A DNA stretch of 64,000 nucleotides, taken from contig JBKQIY010000144.1 of the NCBI GenBank assembly GCA_052148155.1, positions 6,744 to 70,743 of the forward strand, in the 5' to 3' direction. Below, piece after piece: positions 34,536 to 43,408 of this stretch (the stretch's first letter is position 1; every line of letters starts with the position of its first letter). The notes below the pieces were generated by a model. It had not been told where the DNA came from. It made no database searches and saw only the letters and a program-made list of their open reading frames with translations. This stretch comes from JBBQER01 sp052148155. Lineage in GTDB: Bacteria > Actinomycetota > Acidimicrobiia > IMCC26256 > PALSA-610. The position numbers were made by a program, and so were the translations under genes.

Positions 34536-35753
34536 TCAGACGCCGAGACTCGTGAGCGCGGCGTCGACCCGTTTGCCGGCGCGGATCATGAGCTCCTCAT
34601 GGCGACCGGACGTGCCCGTGGCGTCGACCGCGTCGGCATCGACCCAAAGTTCGGCCTCCACCGGCGCGAGCCGTTGGCGAACGTCCCCAAGGGCATCCGG
34701 GTCGCGCTCGACGCGATCGCGAAGCCGGGCGAAGCGCTGCCATTGCGCGGGATCGCTCAGCATTGGGGGAACGAGCGGCGGGAAGAACGGAATGAACACA
34801 CCTGCGCACGGACTGCCCAGACACGCCCAGGCGCGGGGCGGTGCGTCGACGCGCAATTCGACGACAAACGATGCGGTCGTGGCCTGATCGTTGCGCAGGT
34901 GCATGCAGACCGTGACGTGACGATCGTCGTCGTGGTGGAATCTCGGAACCGCATTGGCGACACATGCTTGTTCGCGATCAGACGAGCCGGGCGTCCCCCA
35001 TGGTCCGTGGCCGTGATCGCGTAGCGTTGCGACGACGTCGCCGACCGTCCCATGGCCGGTCGTCGGGTCGGTGAGGCCGGACGAACGTCGCGCGATGCAG
35101 GCACGGGTTGCTGCCAGACGATGATCCGCGATCGAGGTTCGGATCGTGCGCGACCGCCACTGGTCGAAGTCGGTTCCGGGCGCGACGTCGGTCGAAGCGA
35201 CGGTCCAATCGGCGGCCAGCGAGATCCGATTCGAGATCGCCGATCCATCACCGACCGGCCGTGCGGCCCAGCTTCGAGCGCTCGTTTCGAGCACCCATCC
35301 GCCGTGCGCGTCGGCGATCAAAAACGAAGAGAAATACGGTTCGGTTCGGTGCCGCTCGCCGCTGCCGCCCTGGCCGTGCTCGGCGATCGCTCCGGTCATG
35401 ACCGCGAGGGCGTCGTCGGCCGATCGCGCTCGCTCCAGACCGAGTCGCACAAGATCCATCCCGATCAGGCCTGCGGTTTGGATCCGCGGGTCGTCGATCG
35501 TCCAGACCCGTTCGTTGCCTATGGCCACACCATGCTCGTTCACGCCGTGTTCGAGTCCCCACAGCCACGTGGGATGCGAGCCGACCAGCGCGTACGCGCC
35601 GCGGTCGGCGATCTCGAGGTACTGGGTGTGCAGCGTGGCGCCGGCAGGGCGGGCGCGGTGTGCGCACACGACCTGGGACTCTTCGGGCGGACGGTCAGAG
35701 TTCTTGGCGAAAACCATGCTGTCGTTCGTACGCACACAGAGCGTATCGCACAC
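34536..35753 (-). CDS. secernin-like peptidase C69 family protein
   Basis: A 405-residue N-terminal-nucleophile hydrolase. The protein begins MCDTLCV: removal of Met would expose Cys2, the catalytic nucleophile of C69 dipeptidases and secernins. FAKNSDRPPEESQ and GVNEHGVAIGNERVW are further family signatures. Related proteins cleave dipeptides or acyl-amides; the substrate is unknown. No signal peptide, so cytosolic. Lone gene on the minus strand, 50 bases from the end of the mshD operon. Confidence 0.85.
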   Translation of the reverse strand: MCDTLCVRTNDSMVFAKNSDRPPEESQVVCAHRARPAGATLHTQYLEIADRGAYALVGSHPTWLWGLEHGVNEHGVAIGNERVWTIDDPRIQTAGLIGMDLVRLGLERARSADDALAVMTGAIAEHGQGGSGERHRTEPYFSSFLIADAHGGWVLETSARSWAARPVGDGSAISNRISLAADWTVASTDVAPGTDFDQWRSRTIRTSIADHRLAATRACIARRSSGLTDPTTGHGTVGDVVATLRDHGHGPWGTPGSSDREQACVANAVPRFHHDDDRHVTVCMHLRNDQATTASFVVELRVDAPPRAWACLGSPCAGVFIPFFPPLVPPMLSDPAQWQRFARLRDRVERDPDALGDVRQRLAPVEAELWVDADAVDATGTSGRHEELMIRAGKRVDAALTSLGV

Positions 35754-35803
35754 GGGCCACGGTCCCAGCTACGCGATGCGGGCGGATCGCGTGTTCCGTT
35801 CGG

Positions 35804-36151
35804 TCAGCGGAACCAGATGCGCTGGTAGTCGCGACTCATCGGGTGCAACAACAATCCGACGAGCGCACCGAAGAAGATGAGATCGATCAACCCGCCGAGA
35901 TCGGTGAGCGTCGCCATGCCCAGATATCTGAACAGCACCAGCACCTGGACGATCGAACCTCCGACGGCGAGCGAGTAGCCCCACTTTTTCTCGTTCGCGA
36001 TCCCGTAGGCGCCGCCGGCGAGCACGAATCCGATCAGCGTCAGGCCCGCGAGTCCGCCGAGGAGGTTGAAGAGGACGTCGATGTAACACAGGATCACCGC
36101 CATGTAGAGAGTCTGCGGCTGTGACCGGTTGAGGAAGCGGCGCTCGTTCAC
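35804..36151 (-). CDS. small integral membrane protein (115 aa)
   Basis: A hydrophobic protein with three or four helices: LYMAVILCYIDVLFNLLGG, then LTLIGFVLAGGAYGIA, then SIVQVLVLFRYLG and LIDLIFFGALVGLLL, ending in SRDYQRIWFR. The GTG start lies in a GTGA overlap with the rlmN stop, and an earlier start in this frame is not plausible because the upstream sequence is the rlmN reading frame. No family or function recognised. Third gene of the mshD-rlmN operon. Confidence 0.75.
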   Translation of the reverse strand: MNERRFLNRSQPQTLYMAVILCYIDVLFNLLGGLAGLTLIGFVLAGGAYGIANEKKWGYSLAVGGSIVQVLVLFRYLGMATLTDLGGLIDLIFFGALVGLLLHPMSRDYQRIWFR

Positions 36152-37227
36152 AGCACCATTCTTGCGGATCTGGCACCGATCTCGGCACCGGGGCCAGTTT
36201 TGGTGGCTCCGACCGCTTCCCGAGCCCGGAGTTGACCGCAGGCAGCGTCGATGTCGACCCCCCGATTGTGACGCACAGTGACCATGACTCCGGCGGCGGC
36301 GAGGTGAGCCGCGAAGCGGTTGATCCGGTCCCGGTCCGGCGGACGGCCGGCGAAGGCACCGGTCGGATTCAGCGGGATCAGGTTCACGTGGGTGCCGCCT
36401 CGCAGGCCCTGGAGCCGGCGGGCGAGCAGATCGGCCTGGGCGGGGTCGTCGTTGACGCCTGCGATGCACGCGTACTCGAACGTCACCCGCCGACCTTTGA
36501 TCGCCGCGTAGGCCCGGGCGGCGTCGATCACGGCGGCGATCGGATACCGGTGGTTGAGCGGAACCAGCGTTTCGCGCAGCGTGTCGTCGGGCGCGTGGAG
36601 CGACACCGCGAGCGTGACCGGCAGTGCGTGTTGCGCGAGGCGGTGCATGCCGGGCACGACACCGACGGTCGAGACGGTGAGGTGACGGGCCGACAGGCCC
36701 AGATCGTCGTGCAACCGTTCGAGTGCCGCACAGACCGGTTCGATATTCGCCAGCGGCTCACCCATTCCCATGAACACGACGTGGGATACCCGCTGCGACG
36801 TCGTGTGCTGCGCCCGAACGACCTGTTCGACGATCTCGGCGGCGTCGAGGTGTCGTTCGAAGCCGCCCTGGCCGGTCGCACAGAACGTGCACCCCATGGC
36901 GCAACCCGCTTGGGACGACACGCACACCGTGGCCCGTTGCGCGCTGAGCATCAACACGGTTTCGACCTGGGCACCGTCGTGGGTTCGCCACAGCCACTTG
37001 GTCGTCGCGGCGTCGCGGCTGGTCTGGGTGATCACCGGCGCGAGCGCGAGTGGGAGCGCGACGTCGAGTTGGCGACGCAACGTCTTCGGCAGTGTCGTGA
37101 GCGCATCGAGCGGAGTCCGCTGCGTCCACAGACCGTCGTAGAGCTGTCCGACCCGATAGGGCGCGGCGCCGTTGGCGGCGACGATCGCCGCGAGCTGTTC
37201 TCGTGACGCGCCGTAGCGGGTGGTCAT
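36148..37227 (-). CDS. rlmN: 23S rRNA/tRNA adenine-C2 methyltransferase RlmN
   Basis: A 359-residue radical-SAM enzyme that methylates A2503 of 23S rRNA and A37 of some tRNAs. The radical SAM motif CAMGCTFC (CxxxCxxC, about residues 118-125), GMGEPL, the catalytic Cys in the IAGVNDD region and a C-terminal NRGVDIDAACGQL with its Cys are present. The ATG overlaps the mshD stop (ATGA), and the N-terminal domain begins there. The longer open frame upstream only repeats mshD in another frame. Middle gene of a three-gene coupled operon. Confidence 0.93.
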   Translation of the reverse strand: MTTRYGASREQLAAIVAANGAAPYRVGQLYDGLWTQRTPLDALTTLPKTLRRQLDVALPLALAPVITQTSRDAATTKWLWRTHDGAQVETVLMLSAQRATVCVSSQAGCAMGCTFCATGQGGFERHLDAAEIVEQVVRAQHTTSQRVSHVVFMGMGEPLANIEPVCAALERLHDDLGLSARHLTVSTVGVVPGMHRLAQHALPVTLAVSLHAPDDTLRETLVPLNHRYPIAAVIDAARAYAAIKGRRVTFEYACIAGVNDDPAQADLLARRLQGLRGGTHVNLIPLNPTGAFAGRPPDRDRINRFAAHLAAAGVMVTVRHNRGVDIDAACGQLRAREAVGATKTGPGAEIGARSARMVL

Positions 37228-38141
37228 GACCCCTCGATCTCGTCGTCGTAGGCGCGGTCGGTGCGATGCACCGAGAAGCCTAAAGACCGGTACAGCGACA
37301 GCGCGCTCGTGTTCGCAGCCGCACAGAAGAGCATCGCTTCGACCGCGCCCCGTTCGTGTACTGCGTGCAGTCCGGCGAGCGCCAACGCCCGACCGAGCCC
37401 CGTACCTTGGGTTCGGGGATCGACGCCGATCACGTAGATCTCCCCGAGCTGCGGATCTGGGGGACGGGCCGGGTGCTGTTTCAACCAGTTGAAGCCGGCC
37501 ATCCCGAGCGCGTCGAACGCGACGAGAAACAGTGCAGGGTCGAACCACGGTTCGGCCATCCGGCCCTGCAGGGTCGCGTCGGCCCAGCCGCCCTGATCGG
37601 CATGTTCGGCGAACGCTCGGTTGTTGACGGCGAGCCAGTCGGCTTCGTCGCGGCCGGCGACGAAGCTCCGCACTTCGATGCCGGCCGGCCATCGGACCGG
37701 CTCCGACACGGGTAGCGGCGCGCGCATCTCGAACAATGTGCGGGTCGTTCGGAACCCGGCCCCGGCGAACGTCGAGTCGTCGGCGTCGGTCGCGCCCAGC
37801 ACCCAGCACGTGAGTGTGCCCCCGCCGTGGTCGGCGACGTGTGCGGCCGCGGCGGTGACCAGCATCGTGGTGACGGAACGGTTTCGCATCTCGGGAAGGC
37901 GAACGAGCCCCGCCGTCCAGGCCGACCTGGCCCCGTCGGCGCGCGTCAGATGCAGGTACGCACTCGCGTTCGCGACGAAACCGACCGAATCGGCACCAGG
38001 GTGCGCGAGGTCGCGCCACATGGCGTCGCCCAGCGAACTGTGCCCGTCGACTGCTCGCGCTGCCGCGTCGAGCGCGGCGACGGAGTCGCGCCACGTTGCG
38101 AAATCCGAAGGATCGACGCGGGTCAGCGCCTCGGTCGTCAC
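37224..38141 (-). CDS. mshD: mycothiol synthase (acetyltransferase MshD)
   Basis: A 305-residue double-GNAT enzyme that acetylates Cys-GlcN-Ins to give mycothiol, the major thiol of actinobacteria. The C-terminal GNAT is well conserved: NNRAFAEHADQGGW, FLVAFDALGMAGFNWLKQHP, then the coenzyme A loop GVDPRTQGTGLGRALA and SLYRSLGF. The N-terminal GNAT is degenerate, as is usual for MshD. A GTG start is used; only 23 bases separate it from the divergent nth start. It is the main evidence in this window that the organism makes mycothiol. Confidence 0.92.
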   Translation of the reverse strand: MTTEALTRVDPSDFATWRDSVAALDAAARAVDGHSSLGDAMWRDLAHPGADSVGFVANASAYLHLTRADGARSAWTAGLVRLPEMRNRSVTTMLVTAAAAHVADHGGGTLTCWVLGATDADDSTFAGAGFRTTRTLFEMRAPLPVSEPVRWPAGIEVRSFVAGRDEADWLAVNNRAFAEHADQGGWADATLQGRMAEPWFDPALFLVAFDALGMAGFNWLKQHPARPPDPQLGEIYVIGVDPRTQGTGLGRALALAGLHAVHERGAVEAMLFCAAANTSALSLYRSLGFSVHRTDRAYDDEIEGS

Positions 38142-38152
38142 CGCCCCGAGGG

Positions 38153-38158
38153 TACTCT
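38153..38158 (+). promoter_or_regulatory. candidate -10 (TACTCT) for a leaderless nth message
   Basis: TACTCT ends six bases before the GTG of nth, the usual distance from -10 to the first transcribed base. There is no Shine-Dalgarno. The whole mshD-nth intergenic space is 23 bases, so the two divergent promoters must overlap each other or the coding regions. Confidence 0.5.
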
Positions 38159-38164
38159 GCGTCG

Positions 38165-38809
38165 GTGGCCGGTCCCCGAGGTGCGAGGGCGCGCGCGGCC
38201 GCGGTTGTCGAGACGTTGGCTGAGCTCTATCCCGACGCGCGCTGCGCTCTGACGCACGACAACGCATACCAGCTGCTCGTCGCGACGATCCTTTCGGCGC
38301 AGTGCACTGACCAGCGGGTGAACATGGTGACACCCGCGCTGTTCGCCAAGTATCCGGGCCCGGCCGAGCTCGCCGTCGCGGATCCCGAAACCCTCGAGGA
38401 GTTGGTACGTTCGACCGGGTTTTTCCGATCGAAAGCGAAGAACCTCATCGGCATGGCGCAAGCCGTGATCGCTCGTTTCGACGGCGAGATCCCGACCGAG
38501 CTCGACGACTTCGTGACCCTTCCCGGCGTCGGCCGCAAGACCGCCAACGTCGTCCGTTCGGTGTGGTACGGGCTGGCGGGACTGCCGGTGGATACCCACG
38601 TCACGCGTCTGTCACACCGGCTGCGTCTCACCGCGCACGACGATCCGGTGAAGATCGAATCCGACCTCGGTGCGATGGTTCCACCGGCGGCGTGGGGGAT
38701 GTTGTCGCTGCGGCTCATCGAACACGGACGCCAGGTCTGCGACGCCCGCACACCACGCTGCGATGGGTGTGGTCTCGCGGCTATCTGCCCGTCGGCGGGC
38801 CGGGTGTAG
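38165..38809 (+). CDS. nth: endonuclease III (DNA glycosylase/AP lyase)
   Basis: A 214-residue base-excision repair enzyme that removes oxidised pyrimidines and cuts at AP sites. The helix-hairpin-helix LPGVGRKTANVV carries the catalytic Lys, followed by the catalytic Asp in VDTHVTRLSHRL. The C-terminal iron-sulfur motif has the spacing C-x6-C-x2-C-x5-C (CDARTPRCDGCGLAAIC). The GTG start is preceded by a -10-like TACTCT, consistent with a leaderless message. Divergent from mshD. Confidence 0.95.
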   Translation: MAGPRGARARAAAVVETLAELYPDARCALTHDNAYQLLVATILSAQCTDQRVNMVTPALFAKYPGPAELAVADPETLEELVRSTGFFRSKAKNLIGMAQAVIARFDGEIPTELDDFVTLPGVGRKTANVVRSVWYGLAGLPVDTHVTRLSHRLRLTAHDDPVKIESDLGAMVPPAAWGMLSLRLIEHGRQVCDARTPRCDGCGLAAICPSAGRV

Positions 38810-39013
38810 TCAGGACGTCTCGAGATACCCGCGGGCGCGATCCAAGGAGCGGCTCGCGCCGAAGACGCCACGCTCGGCGCCGTACAGTTCAGCCGCGACA
38901 GCCGAGTCGGGCGTCGCGCCGTAACGCTCGGCCATCTCGGTGATCCGATTGGCGATGTCTTCGAGTTGGGCGCCGATGCTCGACAAGAGGGCGAGGTCGC
39001 TGCTGGTGCTCAC
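38810..39013 (-). CDS. small helical protein (67 aa), unknown function
   Basis: A short protein rich in Ala, Glu and Arg: ALLSSIGAQLEDIANRITEMAERY in the first half and RSLDRARGYLETS at the end, predicted as two amphipathic helices. No membrane segment, no catalytic motif. Its stop abuts that of nth, and its start is 86 bases from the divergent hisD. The clean coding composition and conserved-looking RITEMAERY.ATP pattern support a real gene. I do not recognise a characterised family. Confidence 0.65.
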   Translation of the reverse strand: MSTSSDLALLSSIGAQLEDIANRITEMAERYGATPDSAVAAELYGAERGVFGASRSLDRARGYLETS

Positions 39014-39081
39014 CGATGCAGCATGGCACGCGACCCGCGACCGACACCCGAATTCGTCTGCCGCCGCGAACGGCCGGCCGG

Positions 39082-39087
39082 TACGAT
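39082..39087 (+). promoter_or_regulatory. candidate -10 (TACGAT) of the his operon
   Basis: TACGAT lies 12 bases before the hisD ATG, leaving a leader of about six bases and no Shine-Dalgarno. The same hexamer precedes hisI. Confidence 0.45.
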
Positions 39088-39099
39088 GAGCGGCTCCCT

Positions 39100-40377
39100 A
39101 TGCTGGCCCGAGTCGATCTCCGCGGTTGTTCCGACGTGCGCGGCGCGCTCGCGCGGCGGCCGGGAGCCGGAGTCGATGTGGGAGGGCCCGTCGCGGCGAT
39201 CATCGCCGACGTACGAGAGCATGGAGATCGTGCCGTTCGTACATATACGGAACGGTTCGACGGCTGCCGGCTCGACGAGCTCGCGGTCGCCGGTTCGGAG
39301 ATGGACGGGGCGCTCGACCGTGTGGATCGCCGTCTGCGCGCCGCGCTGGAAATGGCACGCGATCAGATCGTGGCATGGCACGAGGTCCAGGCCGGCTGCG
39401 AGATCGAGCACGTCCGTTCGGGTGTTCGGATCCGGGAGCTGGCCGTCCCGGTCGAACGGGCCGGCTGCTATGTGCCCGGCGGTCGGGCCCCGCTCGCATC
39501 GTCGGTGCTGATGACGGCATTGCCGGCCCGGGTCGCTGGCGTCGAACACGTCGCGCTCTGTTCGCCGCCCGGTGTCGACGGCACCGTGCCCGACGCGATC
39601 CTGGCGGCCGCGGCGCTCGCCGAAGTCGCGGTGGTCTACCGCGTCGGTGGCGCGCAGGCGATCGCGGCCCTGGCGTACGGGACCGAGACGATCGACGCGG
39701 TGGATGTCATCGTCGGGCCCGGCAATGCGTACGTCGCGGAAGCGAAACGTCAGGTCGCAGCGGATGTCGGCATCGACGGCTACGCCGGACCGTCCGAAGT
39801 CGCGGTGGTGGCCGACACGACGGTGGGAGCGACGCTCGTCGCGGCTGATCTGCTCGCCCAGGCCGAACACGGTCCGGGCGGGGCATCGGCGCTGATCACC
39901 TGGTCCGACGCGGTCGGCGTTGCCGTCGAACGTGAGCTCGAACGGTTGTTGGCGGGGACGCAGCATGCGGCGGAGACCGAAGCGGCACTCCGCGCCGGTG
40001 GGCGGCTGATCCTGGTGGATGGACGCGATCAGGCGTTGGCTGCCGTCAACCTGATCGCCCCCGAACATCTCGAGCTGCTGTGCGCAGACCCGGAGGCGCT
40101 GGTACCGCTCGTCCGCAACGCGGGCGCGGTGTTCGTCGGTGCCGACACGTCGGCGGTGATCGGTGATTACGTCGCGGGCGTGAACCATGTCCTTCCGACG
40201 GGCGGGACCGCGCGTTTTGCCGATGCGTTGCGCGTCGACGACTTCCGCAAGCACGTACATGTTGTGTCGCTCGAACCGGGCGCATTGCATGCGTTGGCTC
40301 CGTTCGTGACGACGTTGGCCGAAGCTGAAGGGCTTCACGCGCATGCCGCCGCCATCCGACTCCGGGAACCGTCATGA
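39100..40377 (+). CDS. hisD: histidinol dehydrogenase
   Basis: A 425-residue zinc enzyme that oxidises histidinol to histidine in two NAD-dependent steps, the last stage of the pathway. VPVERAGCYVPGGRAPLASSVLMT and the GPGNAYVAEAKRQV segment are signature regions. The zinc/base residues lie in the DLLAQAEHGPGG region and the later GVNHVLPTGG, with the expected Glu/His pair. First gene of hisDCBHAF. The ATG start follows a TACGAT element. It overlaps hisC by ATGA. Confidence 0.96.
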   Translation: MLARVDLRGCSDVRGALARRPGAGVDVGGPVAAIIADVREHGDRAVRTYTERFDGCRLDELAVAGSEMDGALDRVDRRLRAALEMARDQIVAWHEVQAGCEIEHVRSGVRIRELAVPVERAGCYVPGGRAPLASSVLMTALPARVAGVEHVALCSPPGVDGTVPDAILAAAALAEVAVVYRVGGAQAIAALAYGTETIDAVDVIVGPGNAYVAEAKRQVAADVGIDGYAGPSEVAVVADTTVGATLVAADLLAQAEHGPGGASALITWSDAVGVAVERELERLLAGTQHAAETEAALRAGGRLILVDGRDQALAAVNLIAPEHLELLCADPEALVPLVRNAGAVFVGADTSAVIGDYVAGVNHVLPTGGTARFADALRVDDFRKHVHVVSLEPGALHALAPFVTTLAEAEGLHAHAAAIRLREPS

Positions 40378-41471
40378 GCTCGGCGACCGGTGACCGTGTG
40401 CAGCCACGCGATGACCTGCGGGCACTCGCGGGATATCACTCACCGCAAGTCGACGTTGCAGTTCGGCTCAATACCAACGAAAGCCCGTACGCGCCGCCGC
40501 CGGGATTCGTCGCGCGCTACGTCGCCGCCCTGCAAGACGTCGCCTGGCATCGGTATCCCGATCGCACCGCGGGGGACCTTCGCGCTGCGCTCGGCGCATT
40601 TTTGGGTCAACCGGCCGAGCGGCTGCTGTGCGCGAACGGCAGCAACGAAGTGTTACAGACGTTGTTGCTCACGTACGGAGGTTTCGGCCGTCGCGCGGTC
40701 GTGTTCGAACCGACGTACGCGTTGCACGCGCAGATCGCGCGGACGACGGCAACCGACGTCGCGATCGGGGAGCGAGGACCGGATTACAGCATCGACGTCG
40801 ACGCCGCCGCCGGGCTGCTCCGCTCGGCACGGCCGTCGGTGGTGTTCGTGTGCAGTCCGAACAATCCGACCGGAACTGTCGAAGCACGCGAGACCGTCGA
40901 GCAACTCTTGTCGATTGCATCCGACATCGGTGCACTCCTCGTCGTCGACGAGGCGTACGGCGAGTTCGCACCTTGGAGCGCGCTCGAGCTTGTCGGCGAC
41001 GACCGTCCGCTCATCGTGGTGCGCACCTATTCGAAGGTGTGGTCACTGGCTGCGGTACGGCTCGGTTTCGCGGTCGCGCCGACATGGGTGATCGCCGAGC
41101 TCGACAAAGTCCTGCTGCCGTACACGCTTTCGGTCCCCACCCAGGTCGCGGGCATCGTCGCGCTCGACTTCCGTCGCGAGATGGAAGAACGGATCGCGTC
41201 GCTGGTCGAAGAGCGCGGTCGGTTGTTCGCAGGTCTGGCCGACATGGCCGGTCTGACTCCCGTGCCGTCCGGTGCCAACTTCGTGCTGATCAGCGTCGAC
41301 GGCGATGCGCACGAGTTATGGGTGCGCTTGCTCGAACGCGGGGTCCTCGTACGCGATTTCTCGTCGTGGCCGCGCGTCGAAGGATGTCTACGGGTGACGG
41401 TCGGCACGCCCGCCGAAAACGACGTATTTCTGGCCGCGCTCCGCGCGGCGTTGCCGGAGGTGGTCGGGTGA
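40374..41471 (+). CDS. hisC: histidinol-phosphate aminotransferase
   Basis: A 365-residue PLP enzyme (fold type I) converting imidazole-acetol phosphate to histidinol phosphate. NTNESPYAPPPG near the N-terminus, SPNNPTGTVE, VVDEAYGEF and the PLP lysine in TYSKVWSLAAVRLGF are all present. It starts in an ATGA overlap with hisD and ends in a GTGA overlap with hisB, so translation is coupled along the operon. Confidence 0.95.
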   Translation: MSSATGDRVQPRDDLRALAGYHSPQVDVAVRLNTNESPYAPPPGFVARYVAALQDVAWHRYPDRTAGDLRAALGAFLGQPAERLLCANGSNEVLQTLLLTYGGFGRRAVVFEPTYALHAQIARTTATDVAIGERGPDYSIDVDAAAGLLRSARPSVVFVCSPNNPTGTVEARETVEQLLSIASDIGALLVVDEAYGEFAPWSALELVGDDRPLIVVRTYSKVWSLAAVRLGFAVAPTWVIAELDKVLLPYTLSVPTQVAGIVALDFRREMEERIASLVEERGRLFAGLADMAGLTPVPSGANFVLISVDGDAHELWVRLLERGVLVRDFSSWPRVEGCLRVTVGTPAENDVFLAALRAALPEVVG

Positions 41472-42055
41472 TCCGCAAAGCCGAGCTACGACGAGAAACC
41501 AAAGAAACCAACATCGATCTCGTGCTCGTCGTCGACGGCCTGGGCACCACGACCATTTCGACCGGCATCCCTTTCTTCGATCACATGCTCGAACAGCTCG
41601 CCAAGCATGCCGGCTTCAACCTCGGAATCGACGCGCGGGGCGACCTCGAAGTCGACTTGCACCACACGGTCGAAGACGTCGGGATCGTGCTCGGCCAAGC
41701 GTTGCGCGAGGCCCTGGGCGACAAGCGCGGCGTCCGCCGTTTTGCCAACGCCCTGGTACCGCTCGACGAAGCACTGGTGCAGGTCGCGCTCGATCTGTCT
41801 GGTCGGCCGTTCCTGGTGTACGAGGTCGAGCCGGTCGCCGAATGGATCGGCACCTTCGATCCGCAGCTCGCCGAGGAGTTCTGGAAAGGTTTCGTGGATG
41901 GTGCCCGCGTCACGTTGCATATCCGCAGCGTTTCCGGAAAGAACGGCCATCACGTGATCGAAGCGTCGTTCAAGGGTGTCGCGCGGGCGTTGCACGACGC
42001 GGTGACGGTCGAGGGTGACGACGTGCCGTCCACGAAAGGAACGCTGTCGAGCTGA
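41468..42055 (+). CDS. hisB: imidazoleglycerol-phosphate dehydratase
   Basis: A 195-residue monofunctional dehydratase, lacking the phosphatase domain of the enterobacterial fusion. The Mn-binding histidine motifs FFDHMLEQLAKHAGF and DLHHTVEDVGIVLG are present, with a second pair at GKNGHHVIEASFKG. The GTG start overlaps the hisC stop. One base separates its stop from hisH. Confidence 0.95.
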   Translation: MIRKAELRRETKETNIDLVLVVDGLGTTTISTGIPFFDHMLEQLAKHAGFNLGIDARGDLEVDLHHTVEDVGIVLGQALREALGDKRGVRRFANALVPLDEALVQVALDLSGRPFLVYEVEPVAEWIGTFDPQLAEEFWKGFVDGARVTLHIRSVSGKNGHHVIEASFKGVARALHDAVTVEGDDVPSTKGTLSS

Positions 42056-42056
42056 C

Positions 42057-42668
42057 ATGACGATCGCGGTGGTCGACTACGGAATCGGGAATCTCCGCTC
42101 GGCGGAAAAGGCCCTGCAACATCTCGGAGCGGATGCGGGGCTGACGTCGAGCGCGGCGCAGATCGCGGATGCCGATGCTGTGGTCCTGCCCGGTGTCGGC
42201 AACTTTGGTTCGTGCATGCGGGCGCTGCGGGCGAGCGGTTTGGAGGCGGTCACCCGCGCCGCCGCGACCGACGGCCGGCCGTTTCTCGGCATCTGCGTCG
42301 GCATGCAGATGCTGTTCGACGGCAGCGACGAGTCACCCGACGTCGAGGGGCTCGGGGTTGTGGCCGGACGGATCACACGGCTTCCTGCCGGCGTTCGACT
42401 GCCGCAGATGGGTTGGAACACACTCGAACCGCGAGCCGGTGCCCGCCTCCTGGACGGTCTTCCCGAGCCGGCTTGGTGTTACTTCGTGCACACCTACGCG
42501 CCAGATCCGAACGACGAATCCGTCATTGCGGCGTGGTGCGACTACGGCCGCAGATTCGCGGCCGCGATCGAGCGGGGTTCGCTGTGGGCGACGCAGTTCC
42601 ATCCCGAAAAGAGCGGCGCGGTCGGATTGGCGCTCCTCGCCAATTTCGTCGACGCGGCGGCCGCCTGA
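42057..42668 (+). CDS. hisH: imidazole glycerol phosphate synthase, glutaminase subunit
   Basis: A 203-residue class I glutamine amidotransferase that supplies ammonia to HisF. It starts VVDYGIGNLRSAEKAL. The nucleophile Cys lies in FLGICVGMQMLF, and the His/Glu pair in TQFHPEKSG. ATG start one base after the hisB stop; hisA begins two bases after its stop. Confidence 0.95.
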   Translation: MTIAVVDYGIGNLRSAEKALQHLGADAGLTSSAAQIADADAVVLPGVGNFGSCMRALRASGLEAVTRAAATDGRPFLGICVGMQMLFDGSDESPDVEGLGVVAGRITRLPAGVRLPQMGWNTLEPRAGARLLDGLPEPAWCYFVHTYAPDPNDESVIAAWCDYGRRFAAAIERGSLWATQFHPEKSGAVGLALLANFVDAAAA

Positions 42669-42670
42669 CC

Positions 42671-43408
42671 GTGGACCTGTATCCCGCAATCGACATTCGT
42701 GGCGGCAGCGTCGTACAACTCCGTCAAGGCGACTACGAACGCGAAACGCACTATGACGATGATCCGGTCGCGGTCGCGCGCCGATTCGAGAGCAGTGGAG
42801 TTCGCTGGATCCATGTCGTGGATCTCGACGCGGCCCGCGACGGCGGCGACGCGAACCTCGACGTGATCGAATCGATCTGCGCCAACGTGTCGGTGCGGGT
42901 CCAGACCGGAGGCGGCGTTCGAACGATCGAAGATGCCGCCGACCGGTTCGCGGTCGGCGTCACCCGTGTGGTCATCGGAAGTGCCGCGGTGGAGCGCCCC
43001 GAGCTCGTTGATGAGCTCGCGACGATGCATCCGGGCCGGGTCGCCGTCGGCATCGACGCGCGCGGGCTCGACGTCGCCATCCATGGCTGGGCCAAAGCGA
43101 CCGGCCACGACGCGGTCGCGCTCGCGAGGCGCTTCGACCGACCGGGCGTCGCGGCGTTGGTCGTCACCGAAATTGGGCGAGACGGCATGCTTGGAGGTCC
43201 CGATCTCGATCAACTCCGGACGGTGCTCGCGGCGAGCCCGGTCCCGATCATCGCCAGCGGCGGGGTCGGGAGCCTCGATCATCTTCGGGCGCTCGCAGCA
43301 TTGGAGGCGGGCGGCCGTCGGCTGTCCGGGGTGATCGCAGGAACCGCGATCTACGAACGGCGTTTCACCGTTGCCGAAGGAATCGTCGCGTGCTCGCCGT
43401 TCGAGTGA
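42671..43408 (+). CDS. hisA: ProFAR isomerase HisA
   Basis: A 245-residue (beta/alpha)8-barrel that isomerises ProFAR to PRFAR. LYPAIDIRGGSVVQL holds the catalytic Asp near the N-terminus, and VTEIGRDGMLGG holds the second Asp with the phosphate loop; ASGGVGSLDHL is the C-terminal phosphate site. Many actinobacteria use a dual HisA/TrpF enzyme (PriA). Here a separate trpF lies at 54550-55284, so a single function is more likely. GTG start; overlaps hisF by 19 bases. Confidence 0.93.
   Translation: MDLYPAIDIRGGSVVQLRQGDYERETHYDDDPVAVARRFESSGVRWIHVVDLDAARDGGDANLDVIESICANVSVRVQTGGGVRTIEDAADRFAVGVTRVVIGSAAVERPELVDELATMHPGRVAVGIDARGLDVAIHGWAKATGHDAVALARRFDRPGVAALVVTEIGRDGMLGGPDLDQLRTVLAASPVPIIASGGVGSLDHLRALAALEAGGRRLSGVIAGTAIYERRFTVAEGIVACSPFE

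Noticed and set aside
39010..40344. 444-codon minus-strand frame opposite hisD
   Set aside because: Shadow of hisD, with Arg/His-rich composition and no motifs.
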